The translations under genes and the position numbers were made by a program. From DASQMT01 sp963839615 (GTDB taxonomy: Bacteria; Actinomycetota; Thermoleophilia; Solirubrobacterales; Solirubrobacteraceae), in the NCBI GenBank assembly GCA_963839615.1, contig CAWIVY010000001.1:310001-374000 (forward strand): DNA of 64,000 nt, in the 5' to 3' direction. The notes under the pieces are model-generated. The model saw only the letters and a program-made list of their open reading frames with translations, did no database searches and was not told where the DNA came from. This document shows positions 8,059 to 16,909 of the stretch, piece by piece (the first letter of the stretch is position 1; each line of letters opens with the position of its first letter).

Positions 8059-9131
8059 AGCCGGTGCTCTTCGTCACCAACCACGCGCCGGCCTTCCGCA
8101 CCGGCGCGTTCGCCGCGCTGCACGAGGCCGAGGACGTCGTGTTCGCGCTCGTCGGCGGCGGCACGCGCCACGGCGGGCCGACCGCGGGCGCCGAGCTGCC
8201 GTTCCCGGTGCTCCGCCCGACCCAGCGCGGCGTCGCGCGGCTGGCCGCCTCGGGCCGCTTCCGCGCGGTCGTCGCCGGCCTATCGGGCCGCGTCGCGCTG
8301 CCCGCCGCCTACCTCGGCGCGCGCGCCGCGCGCGTGCCGTTCGTCCTCTGGGCGACGATCTGGCGCCACCCGCGCACCGCCGCGCACGCGCTCTCCTACC
8401 TGCCGCTGCGCCACATCTACCGCCACGCCGACGCGATCGCCACGTACGGGCCGCACGTCTCCGCGTACGTCCGCGCGAAGGGCGCCGGCGGCGCGGTGTT
8501 CGAGGCGCCGCAGAGCGTCGACGACGCGTTCTGGAGCGCGCCGGCGACCGCGAGTCGTCAGGCGCCTTTCCAGGTCATGTTTGCCGGGCGATTGGAGGGG
8601 GAAAAGGGCCTCCCGGTGCTACTTAGCGCTTGGCGCTCGTCAGGCCTTCGAGCACCGGCAGTCGCGCTACTCACGGTCGGCGACGGTCCGTTCCGAGCCC
8701 GGGCCGTCGCCACCGGCGCGTTCTGCCCGCCCGGACCGCTCGCGCCCGAGCAAGTGCGCAGCTTCTATGCGGGCTCGGACGTCGTAGTCGTGCCGTCCGT
8801 CCCCACGCGCGACTTCCTCGAGCCGTGGGGTTTGGTTGTGAACGAGGCCTTCGACCAGGGAGTCGCAGTGATCGCATCGACCGCAGTCGGCGCAGCCGCG
8901 GGCGGACTCGTCCGCCACGAGCAGACCGGGCTCGTCGTCCCGGCCGGCGACGCGGACGCGCTGGCGGCCGCGCTGCGGCGCCTGCACGACGACCCGGAGC
9001 TGCGCGCGCGGCTCGGTGCCGCGGGCCGCGCGGCCGTCGCCGACGGCCACTCCCACGCCGACTGGGCGGCGGGGATGAGCCGCGCGCTGGCTGCCGCTGG
9101 AGCGGGCCGGAGCGCGAAAGGCGACTGCTAG
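8055..9131 (+). CDS. Glycosyltransferase family 4, start TTG overlapping upstream stop
   Basis: This protein of about 358 residues starts LKPVLFVTNHAPAFRTGAFAAL. The TTG overlaps the preceding TGA and no better start exists close to the first strand. GT-B landmarks include MFAGRLEGEKGLPVLL and E-x7-E in FLEPWGLVVNEAFDQG. Bases of roughly 8555-8905 use A/T-ending codons (CTT, CTA, TTT, GTT) far more than the flanking parts of the same gene, suggesting a recombined middle segment. Role: polysaccharide assembly, coupled to the gene before it. Confidence 0.85.
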   Translation: MKPVLFVTNHAPAFRTGAFAALHEAEDVVFALVGGGTRHGGPTAGAELPFPVLRPTQRGVARLAASGRFRAVVAGLSGRVALPAAYLGARAARVPFVLWATIWRHPRTAAHALSYLPLRHIYRHADAIATYGPHVSAYVRAKGAGGAVFEAPQSVDDAFWSAPATASRQAPFQVMFAGRLEGEKGLPVLLSAWRSSGLRAPAVALLTVGDGPFRARAVATGAFCPPGPLAPEQVRSFYAGSDVVVVPSVPTRDFLEPWGLVVNEAFDQGVAVIASTAVGAAAGGLVRHEQTGLVVPAGDADALAAALRRLHDDPELRARLGAAGRAAVADGHSHADWAAGMSRALAAAGAGRSAKGDC

Positions 9132-9144
9132 CGTGGCTCGAGCC

Positions 9145-9720
9145 ATGCCCAGGCTGCTGCTTGTCATGGTGCTGACGCTGCTCGTCGCCGCACCGGCGGC
9201 GATGGCGGGCACCCGCGCGGACATCGTCGCCGACTGCTTCGACGACGGGAAGCTCGACGGGAACTACTCCGCGTCGCAGATCCGCGACGCGCGCAACAAC
9301 CTCCCCGCCGACGTCGACCAGTACTCCGACTGCCGCGACGTGCTCGCGCGCGCGCTCGGCGGCAGCGGCTCGCGCGACATCGGCGGCTCCGGCGCCGGCG
9401 CCCTCGGCGGCGGCGGAGGAGGAGGCGGCGGTGGCGGCGAGCCGGCGGAGCCGCTCACGCCGAGCGGCCCGGATGAGGAGCGCGCGCTCGAGGCGGCTGC
9501 CGGCCAGGGCGGCGACAAGCCGGTGCAGGTCGGCGACGGAACCGTCGTGCCGGGCGCGGCGGGCTTCAGCGCCGGCGCCGCCCGCAACGAGATCCCCGCC
9601 AGCCTGCTCGTCGCACTGATCCTGCTCGGCATCGCGGCGATCGTGGCGCTCGTGCCCTACGGCCGCAAGGCCGTCGTCCCGTACGTCGTCTCGCGTGTCC
9701 GCGCTCGCCGGCCCGCTTGA
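9145..9720 (+). CDS. Small secreted/anchored Gly-rich protein next to O-antigen ligase
   Basis: The ATG at 9145 gives about 191 residues; GTG at 9133 is possible. It has an N-terminal signal peptide (MPRLLLVMVLTLLVAAPAAMAG). A conserved-looking extracytoplasmic domain with two Cys (VADCFDDGKLDG, YSDCRDVLARAL) follows. Then comes a stretch of more than ten glycines and one C-terminal membrane helix (IPASLLVALILLGIAAIVALVPYG) with a basic tail. The layout is that of a membrane-anchored wall or envelope protein. The following O-antigen-ligase gene starts inside its 3' end (26-base overlap), so the two are probably made together. Function unknown. Confidence 0.75.
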   Translation: MPRLLLVMVLTLLVAAPAAMAGTRADIVADCFDDGKLDGNYSASQIRDARNNLPADVDQYSDCRDVLARALGGSGSRDIGGSGAGALGGGGGGGGGGGEPAEPLTPSGPDEERALEAAAGQGGDKPVQVGDGTVVPGAAGFSAGAARNEIPASLLVALILLGIAAIVALVPYGRKAVVPYVVSRVRARRPA

Positions 9721-11944
9721 GGCGCCGGCGGCGCGCCCGGAGCGCGCCGACCCGGCCCCGCTGCCACCCGTGGCGGCCGCCCGCCGGCGGCGCGACATCG
9801 CGGCGCTCGCCGCGGCGATCGCCCTCGTCCTGGCCGCGACGGCGTTCGTCGCCGACGGGGGGCTGAGGCTCGAGCGGACCACGTACGTCGAGATCGCGCT
9901 GATGGGCATCGGCGCGCTGCTCTGCGCAGCGGCGCTGCTGTTGCCCCGCGCGCGCGCGCAGCGGCTGCACGGCGCTCCCGCGCTCTTCGCGCTGGCGCTG
10001 TTGTCGGCGTACACGGCGATCTCGATCATCTGGTCGCTCGCTCCATCGGACTCCTGGATCGAGTCGAGCCGCACCTTCGCGTACCTGTCGGCGTTCGCCG
10101 GCACGCTCGCGCTCGCGCGCCTGGCACCCGGGCGCTGGCCGGCGGTCCTGCACGGGATCGCGCTCGCGTGCGTCGTCGTGAGCACCTGGGCGCTGCTGAC
10201 GAAGGTCTTCCCCGGCGCGCTCGCCGAGGACGAGACCTACGCGCGGCTGCGCGCTCCGTTCGACTACTGGAACTCGGTCGGGCTGACCGCGGCGATCGGC
10301 GTCCTGGCGCTGCTGTGGCTCGGGGCGCGGCGCTCGGGCCGCGCGGCCGTCAACGCGCTGGCATGGCCCGGCATCGCGCTGCTCGAGGTCGCGCTGATGC
10401 TGTCCTACTCGCGCGGCGCGCTGCTCGCGCTGCTCGCCGGCCTGGCGTTCTGGTTCGCGGTCGTGCCGCTGCGCCTGCGCGGCGCGGTCGTCCTGCTCGG
10501 CGCGACCGCGGGCGCCGCGGCGCTGGTCGGCTGGGCGTTCACGATGACGGGGCTGAGCACCGACCGGCTGCCGCTCGCGGTGCGCGCCGACGCCGGGCAC
10601 GAGCTCGGCGCGCTCTTGCTGGTGCTGCTGGTGCTGCTGCTCGGGGTCGGCCTCGCCGCGGGCTTCCTGAGCGCCGAGCGGCCGGCCTCCCCCGAGGCCA
10701 AGCAGGTGGCGGGACGGGTGCTGCTCGGCGTTCTCGCCTTGATACCGGTGGTCCTGCTCGTCGCGCTCGCGAGCGCCCCGGGCGGCGTCAACGGCCAGGT
10801 GTCGAAGGCATGGGACCAGCTCACCAACCCCAATGCGGCGACGCCGTCGAACACGCCGAACCGCCTGACCGCCACGTCGTCCGTGCGCGCGCGCTACTGG
10901 GAGGAGGCGTTCGACGTGCACAGCGTCTCGCCCTGGGTCGGCACCGGCGCCGGCTCCTACGCGACGGTGCGCAACCGCTTCAGGACAGGGACGCTGTACG
11001 TGCGCCACGCCCACGGCTACGTGCCCCAGACGATGGCCGACCTCGGCTGGGCGGGGCTCGCGCTGTCGCTGGTCGCGCTCCTGCTCTGGGGCTGGGCCGC
11101 GCTGCGCACCGCCGGGATGCGGCCGCGTGATCGCGGCCTGCCATGGGACGCGGAGCGCGTCGGTATGGCGACGCTGATCGCGATCGCGCTCGTCTTCGGC
11201 GTGAGCTCGCTCGTCGACTGGACCTGGTTCGTGCCCGCGAACGCGCTGATGGGGCTGCTCGCGGCGGCCTGGGTGATCGCGCGGCCGCCGCTGCGCACCC
11301 GGCTCGGGGACGCCGCGCTGGCGGCGGCGGAGCCGGTGGCCACGAGCGACTCCCTGCGCGACGGCGGCCCGCTCTGGGCGCCGCCCGCGAGCGAGCCGGC
11401 GCCGGCGCTGGCCGACGTGGCCGGACCGGGCGCGCTGCCCGTCGCCGATGCGGGCTGGCGCCGCCGCGCGCCGTTCCCGTGGCTGCCGGCCGCCGCCGCG
11501 GTGCTGATCGGCGCGCTCGCGCTGACCGCCGCCTGGTCCGCCTTCCAGCCCGTGCGCGCGCTCCATGCCGGCGACGTCGCGATCGATCGGCTCGAGCGCG
11601 GCGAGACCGCCGCCGCGGCCTCGATCGCGGAGATCGCGCACGACCGCAACCCGCTCTCCCCCGAGCCGCTCTGGGAGCTGGGCTACATCGAGCAGCAGCG
11701 CGGCCGGCTCGCCAACGCCGAGGAGGCGCTCGAGGAGGCCGTGCGCGTGCAGCCCGCGAACGCCGAGACCTGGCGCCGGCTCGGCCGGTTCCAGCTCTCC
11801 ACGCTCAACCAGCCCGCCGATGCGCTCGCGTCCTTCCGCGCCGCGTACTACCTGGATCCGCGCAACCCGGCGTCGACGTCGGACTTCCTCGAGGCGAGCC
11901 GGGCCGACGGCGGCGCCGGCGCGCTACCGCCCGCTAGTCCCTGA
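9695..11944 (+). CDS. O-antigen ligase/polymerase-like (Wzy_C) membrane protein with C-terminal TPR-like domain
   Basis: This protein has 749 residues with about a dozen hydrophobic helices between residues 30 and 480. A central periplasmic loop carries the Wzy_C-type region (YSRGALLALLAGLAFW; ARYWEEAFDVHSVSPWVGTGAGSYA). After a last helix near residue 600 there are TPR-like helices (LWELGYIEQQRGRLANAEEALEEAV, TWRRLGRFQLS). Proteins of this kind ligate or polymerise lipid-linked glycans outside the membrane. The GTG start at 9695 overlaps the preceding gene. The stop overlaps the convergent methyltransferase stop by 11 bases. Confidence 0.85.
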   Translation: MSALAGPLEAPAARPERADPAPLPPVAAARRRRDIAALAAAIALVLAATAFVADGGLRLERTTYVEIALMGIGALLCAAALLLPRARAQRLHGAPALFALALLSAYTAISIIWSLAPSDSWIESSRTFAYLSAFAGTLALARLAPGRWPAVLHGIALACVVVSTWALLTKVFPGALAEDETYARLRAPFDYWNSVGLTAAIGVLALLWLGARRSGRAAVNALAWPGIALLEVALMLSYSRGALLALLAGLAFWFAVVPLRLRGAVVLLGATAGAAALVGWAFTMTGLSTDRLPLAVRADAGHELGALLLVLLVLLLGVGLAAGFLSAERPASPEAKQVAGRVLLGVLALIPVVLLVALASAPGGVNGQVSKAWDQLTNPNAATPSNTPNRLTATSSVRARYWEEAFDVHSVSPWVGTGAGSYATVRNRFRTGTLYVRHAHGYVPQTMADLGWAGLALSLVALLLWGWAALRTAGMRPRDRGLPWDAERVGMATLIAIALVFGVSSLVDWTWFVPANALMGLLAAAWVIARPPLRTRLGDAALAAAEPVATSDSLRDGGPLWAPPASEPAPALADVAGPGALPVADAGWRRRAPFPWLPAAAAVLIGALALTAAWSAFQPVRALHAGDVAIDRLERGETAAAASIAEIAHDRNPLSPEPLWELGYIEQQRGRLANAEEALEEAVRVQPANAETWRRLGRFQLSTLNQPADALASFRAAYYLDPRNPASTSDFLEASRADGGAGALPPASP

Positions 11945-12542
11945 GCGCCCGCGCCACGAGCGCCTGGCGGAGCAGCGGGAGGCCGCCCAGCGGCTCGCTG
12001 CGCACGGCCGTGAAGCCCGTCGCCTCCAGCGCCCGTGCGAGCGAGCTGCGCGTGTAGAAGCGCACGTGCTGGCCGAGCGGGTCGTAGTGCGCGTCGTGGC
12101 GGCCGAGCGCGATCAGCGTGCGCTTGAGCCGCCCGTGGTCGGGGACGGTGACGAGCAGGCGCCCGCCGCGCTTGGTCACGCGGCGCGCCTCGGTCAGGAA
12201 CGCGACGGTGTCGGGCACGTGCTCGAGCACCTCCGAGCACCAGACGAGGTCGACCTCGGCATGCCCGAGCGGCAGGCTGCCGCCGGGCTCGAGCAGGCGC
12301 ACGTCGGCTCCCGGGACGTTTCGCCGCGCCCGCTCGACCGCCGCCTGCGCCAGCTCCACGCCGACCACGTCGGCGCCCGCATCACGCGCCGCGGCGACGA
12401 AGCGCCCGCCGCCGCAGCCGAGATCGAGCACCCGCTCGCCCGGCCGCAGCTCGCCGAGCAGCAGCGCGCGCCGCCGCGCCCAGGCCCACGGCTCGGGGTC
12501 GTCCGGGAGCCCGGACCACACGCTCTCGTAGAACTCGCGCAT
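11934..12542 (-). CDS. Class I SAM-dependent methyltransferase
   Basis: ATG 12542 (MREFYESVWSGLPDDPEPWAWARRR) gives 202 residues. An upstream in-frame ATG at 12626 would overlap the preceding gene and is less likely. The SAM motif VLDLGCGGGRF, acidic VGVELAQAAVERAR and the motif-II region VDLVWCSEVLEHVPD are typical of Methyltransf_11/23 proteins, which modify sugars, lipids or quinones. The substrate is not evident; location suggests a glycan or lipid carrier. It lies 31 bases downstream of the secreted FN3 gene on the same strand. Confidence 0.85.
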   Translation of the reverse strand: MREFYESVWSGLPDDPEPWAWARRRALLLGELRPGERVLDLGCGGGRFVAAARDAGADVVGVELAQAAVERARRNVPGADVRLLEPGGSLPLGHAEVDLVWCSEVLEHVPDTVAFLTEARRVTKRGGRLLVTVPDHGRLKRTLIALGRHDAHYDPLGQHVRFYTRSSLARALEATGFTAVRSEPLGGLPLLRQALVARALRD

Positions 12543-12573
12543 CCCGGCATCGTGCCGGAAGCGCCCCGATCGA

Positions 12574-13528
12574 TCAGTGGACGCGCGCGCGCCGCTTCCC
12601 GGTCTTGCCGCGCGCGTGGTCGCCATGGGCCGGCATGACCGTCCGGTAGGCGCCGCTGCGGCGGATGCGGATGCGCTGGGAGTACTTCGACCGCGCGACG
12701 CCGTCGAGCGGCGTCGCGGTCGCCAGCACCGGCGTCCGGATCGTCTTCCAGCCGCTGCTCGTCTTGCGCTGGATCCGGACCGTGCTGCCGTCGTGCGCCG
12801 GCAGGACGGAGCCCTTGAAGCGCACGCGCGCGCCGCGGCGGGGCGTCTTGTCGCCCAGCCTGAGCCCGACCTTCGTGCGCACCATCACGGTCACGTCGGG
12901 GCTCGTCGCCGGCGGCGACTTGGCCGTCACGTGGTAGCGCGTGTTCAGCGCCGGGGTCACCTGGAAGGCGAAGTTCGCAGCGGCGTCGGTCGTGCCCTGC
13001 GCGGCGTTCTTGAACGGGTCCGTGAACGGGAACGGGGTCTGCTCGAGCTGCACCTTCTCGGCCGGCCTGCCCGCGACCTGGCCGGCGATCGTGACCGGCT
13101 TGCCGAACGTGACGACCGGCGGCGTGGCGGCGATCGTCACGCCGCCGGCGGGCGGTGCGCCCGTGGCCGTGGTGGTGAACTCGGCATCCGCGCCTGTCGA
13201 GGTGCCCGAGGCGTTCGTGGCGACGAGGCGGAAGTGGTAGGTGGTGGACGCCGTGAGCCCCGTGACCGTCGCCGAGACAGGCTTGGTCGGGTTGCCGCTG
13301 ATGCTGCCGGCGGGCGTCTCGGACCCGTACGCGGTCGTCTTGCCGTACTGGAAGCGGTAGGTCGTGGTCTCCTTGTTGGGGGAGACGGTGCCACCCAGGG
13401 TGGCCGTGCGTGGCCGTGATGGCGCTCGCGGCGCCCGTCACCGCGGTCGGCGCGCCGGCAACTGCCGTCCCGGTGGCGCAAAGGGCGCCCACAACGGTGC
13501 AGATCGCTACAAGAACGGTACGTCTCAA
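12574..13528 (-). pseudogene. Secreted fibronectin-III/Ig-like protein, frameshifted by a 10-bp duplication
   Basis: The signal peptide starts at ATG 13528 (MRRTVLVAICTVVGALCATGTAVAG). The FN3 domain (TLGGTVSPNKETTTYRFQYG, STTYHFRLVATNASG) and a following Ig-like/bacterial repeat region (VTFGKPVTIAGQVAGRPAEK) to the stop at 12574 lie in another frame, which has no start codon upstream of 13140. The frames change at 13401-13420, where TGGCCGTG occurs twice, 10 bases apart. Removing one 10-base unit joins the frames as SAITATLGGTVSPN, a perfect FN3 strand. The intact protein would have about 314 residues. It may be a true mutation, a reversible slippage site, or an assembly error. Confidence 0.75.
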
Positions 13529-13585
13529 GACATCTCTCCCTCGGCCGTGTACTCCATCAACGCGTGGGCGGCGCCCAGGTTGGGG

Positions 13586-15046
13586 CTAGAACGCGCCGCG
13601 GCGCGACAGGACGGCCGGCACCGTCTTGAGCAGGATCGTCAGGTCGAGCCCGACCGACCAGCGCTCGAGGTAGAGGAAGTCGAGCCGCACGAGGTCGTCG
13701 AAGTCGAGCTCGGAGCGCCCGGACACCTGCCACAGGCCGGTCAGCCCGGGCAGCACGAGATAGCGCTTCTTGTGCCAGTCCTCGAGCTGGTCGAAGTCGC
13801 GCTGCGGCAGCGGGCGCGGCCCGACGAGCGACATCCGGCCCTGCACGACGTTGAACAGCTGCGGCAGCTCGTCGAGCGAGTACCAGCGGAGGAAGCGGCC
13901 GATGCGCGTCATGCGCGGGTCGCGGCGGATCTTGAACAGCGCGCCGCTGGCCTCGTTGTAGGACTCGAGGTCGGCCTGGAGCTGATCGGCGTCGGAGCGC
14001 ATCGTGCGGAACTTGAAGCAGGCGAAGGGCTCGCCGCCGATGCCCGGCCGGGTCGAGCGGTAGAGCACCGGACCGCGTGACGTGATGAAGACCGCGAGCG
14101 CGATCGCGATCAGCAGCGGGCTGAGCACGAGGATCAGCAGCAGCGCGCCGACGAAGTCGAAGCTGCGCTTGACGAGGTAGTCGAAGCCGTCGAACACCGG
14201 CGGGCGCAGCTCGAACAGCGGCACCGACGCCCCGGGGACGAACTCCGCGCGGTGCACGAGGATCTCCATCGTCGACGGCGCGATCCGCACGGTCACCCCG
14301 CGCCGGTGGCACTGGTCGACGAGATCGACGGCCCGCTCCTCGGGGAAGTCGGGGTCGGCGATGATCACCTCCTGCACGCGGTGGCGATCGAGCACCGCCG
14401 CGAGGTCCTCGATCCGCCCGAGCGAGCGCAGGCCGTTGTTGGGCCGCGGCGTCAGCGAGATGAAGCCGATCATGTCGACCGGGGCGTGCACCTCGTCGAC
14501 GAGCGCGGAGTGGACGTCCTCGATGTGCTTGCCCGACCCGACCAGCACCGCGCGGCGCCGGTAGCCCGCGGCGCGCAGCAGCACGCCGCTGACCTTCTCG
14601 TACCCCCAGCGCATCGTCGAGACGTAGGCGACCGCGAAGCAGAGCGTGCCGTAGAAGATGTAGTAGCTGGAGTACTGCTCGCCGTTGACCAGCGCGAAGA
14701 TCAGCGCCACGACGGTGACCTGGAACAGCGAGGAGACGATCCGCGGCAGCCCCGGCCGCTGCGAGCGCTCGGCGTAGAGGCCGGAGCGGGCGAACAGCAG
14801 CGCCGTCAGCAGGTACGCGAACGCGATGTTCTCCTTCGCCTCCACGAACGACGCGTCCCACGCCCACGTACCGTCGCGCAGCACGGCCTTGACCATCAGC
14901 GCCGTGAAGATCGCCGCGAAGACGCCGGCGAAGTCGAGCGCGAGCAGCGAGACGACGCGGGAGAAGCGCCGCAGCGTGTCCATCCGCAGCAGGAAGGAGA
15001 GCGCAGGGGGTCGCTTGCGCCTGATGTCGGTCGGCGGCAGTACCAC
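13586..15046 (-). CDS. Polyprenyl-phosphate sugar-1-phosphate transferase (WbaP/WcaJ type)
   Basis: This 486-residue initiating transferase has N-terminal membrane helices (about residues 30-150), a CoA-binding-like Rossmann domain (AVLVGSGKHIEDVHSALVD), one more membrane hairpin (KRSFDFVGALLLILVLSPLL), and the bacterial sugar transferase domain with FACFKFRTM, SLDELPQLFNVVQG and MSLVGPRP. It transfers a hexose- or hexosamine-1-phosphate to undecaprenyl phosphate, the first step of exopolysaccharide repeat-unit synthesis. The start could also be ATG 14983 (MDTLRRFSRVVSLL). It lies downstream of the UDP-glucuronate decarboxylase on the same strand. Confidence 0.92.
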   Translation of the reverse strand: MVLPPTDIRRKRPPALSFLLRMDTLRRFSRVVSLLALDFAGVFAAIFTALMVKAVLRDGTWAWDASFVEAKENIAFAYLLTALLFARSGLYAERSQRPGLPRIVSSLFQVTVVALIFALVNGEQYSSYYIFYGTLCFAVAYVSTMRWGYEKVSGVLLRAAGYRRRAVLVGSGKHIEDVHSALVDEVHAPVDMIGFISLTPRPNNGLRSLGRIEDLAAVLDRHRVQEVIIADPDFPEERAVDLVDQCHRRGVTVRIAPSTMEILVHRAEFVPGASVPLFELRPPVFDGFDYLVKRSFDFVGALLLILVLSPLLIAIALAVFITSRGPVLYRSTRPGIGGEPFACFKFRTMRSDADQLQADLESYNEASGALFKIRRDPRMTRIGRFLRWYSLDELPQLFNVVQGRMSLVGPRPLPQRDFDQLEDWHKKRYLVLPGLTGLWQVSGRSELDFDDLVRLDFLYLERWSVGLDLTILLKTVPAVLSRRGAF

Positions 15047-15185
15047 CCGCGGAGGTGCGGGCGTGCGGACCGGGTCTCTTGACGCTGGTCTCAGGCATGG
15101 GTGCAGGTGCTTCCCCTGCCATCAACGCGGCAGCGTTTCACAGGTAGTGGCGTTTCTCGCAGCAATGGATGCAGGGCGGCCGGCG

Positions 15186-16136
<951 letters not shown>

Positions 16137-16156
16137 AGCCGCTCAGAATAGCGTTG

Positions 16157-16321
16157 TCAACCCCTCGCGGACTTCAGCACGCGCTTCGGCACGACCTCGA
16201 TCACGATGTACCGTCGCCGGCTCTCGCGCTCCGCGTATCCCTGCTTCGCGAGCTGCTTCCAGACGACCGGGCAGCGCTTGCAGCGCGGCCGCGACTGGCA
16301 ACATTTGCGCTTGCAGCGCAT
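16157..16321 (-). CDS. Small Cys-rich basic protein beside ferritin
   Basis: ATG 16321 gives 54 residues: the N-terminal part carries CKRKCCQSRPRCKRCPVVW, five cysteines in a metal- or redox-like arrangement, followed by a basic region (ESRRRYIVIEVVPKRVLK). An in-frame upstream start at 16342 adds seven residues. The CC-x-CKRCP pattern resembles small actinobacterial proteins I have seen annotated only as hypothetical. It is divergent from the ferritin gene with 50 bases between starts, which suggests shared control. Zinc or iron binding is inference. Confidence 0.6.
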   Translation of the reverse strand: MRCKRKCCQSRPRCKRCPVVWKQLAKQGYAERESRRRYIVIEVVPKRVLKSARG

Positions 16322-16371
16322 GCGGTCTCCGGGCTCACGCATCGTCGGGGTCCACGGTACCGTTCGCGTCC

Positions 16372-16902
16372 ATGCCTTCCGACAGCTTCGTCGCCAAGCT
16401 CAACGAGCAGATCGGCCACGAGTTCGCCGCCCACCAGCAGTACGTGGCGATCGCGGTGCACTACGACGCCGAGACGCTCCCGCAGCTCGCGCGCTTCTTC
16501 TACCGCCAGGCGCTCGAGGAGCGCGACCACGCGATGATGATGGCCCAGTACCTGCTCGACGCGGACGATCGCGCGGTCGTCCCCGGCGTCGCCGCCCCGC
16601 AGGTCGACTTCGCCGACATCGTCGCCCCGGTCGCGCTCGCGATCGCGCAGGAGAAGCGGGTGAGCGAGCAGATCAACGCGCTCGCGGCGCTCGCCCGGCA
16701 GGAGAACGACTACTCGTCGGAGCAGTTCATGCAGTGGTTCATCAAGGAGCAGATCGAGGAGATCGCCACGATGGCGGACCTGCTGCGTGTCGTGGAGCGC
16801 TCCCAGGACCACGCGATGGACATCGAGGATTACCTTGCGCGCGAGCAGCTCGGCGAGGCGGAGACCGACCCGACGGCGCCGCACCCCGCCGGCGCGGACT
16901 AG
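16372..16902 (+). CDS. Ferritin-like iron-storage protein
   Basis: This 176-residue four-helix-bundle protein has the ferritin ligand pattern: IGHEFAAHQQYVAIA on helix A, FYRQALEERDHAMMMAQYLLD on helix B, and QEKRVSEQINALAALARQENDY with EQFMQWFIKEQIEEIATM on helices C and D. It oxidises and stores Fe(II) in the cytoplasm. The ATG at 16372 (MPSDSFVAKLNEQI) begins just before helix A; the longer open frame upstream is antisense to the Cys-rich gene. The C-terminal tail is Pro/Ala-rich. Confidence 0.92.
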   Translation: MPSDSFVAKLNEQIGHEFAAHQQYVAIAVHYDAETLPQLARFFYRQALEERDHAMMMAQYLLDADDRAVVPGVAAPQVDFADIVAPVALAIAQEKRVSEQINALAALARQENDYSSEQFMQWFIKEQIEEIATMADLLRVVERSQDHAMDIEDYLAREQLGEAETDPTAPHPAGAD

Positions 16903-16909
16903 CGCCGGC
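16888..16909. terminator. Stem-loop between convergent ferritin and HD-GYP genes
   Basis: GCCGGCGC, a six-base loop containing the ferritin TAG, and GCGCCGGC form a perfect 8-bp stem. It sits exactly at the junction of two convergent genes, so it could act on both transcripts. There is no T-tract, so an intrinsic terminator role is only suggested. Confidence 0.4.
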
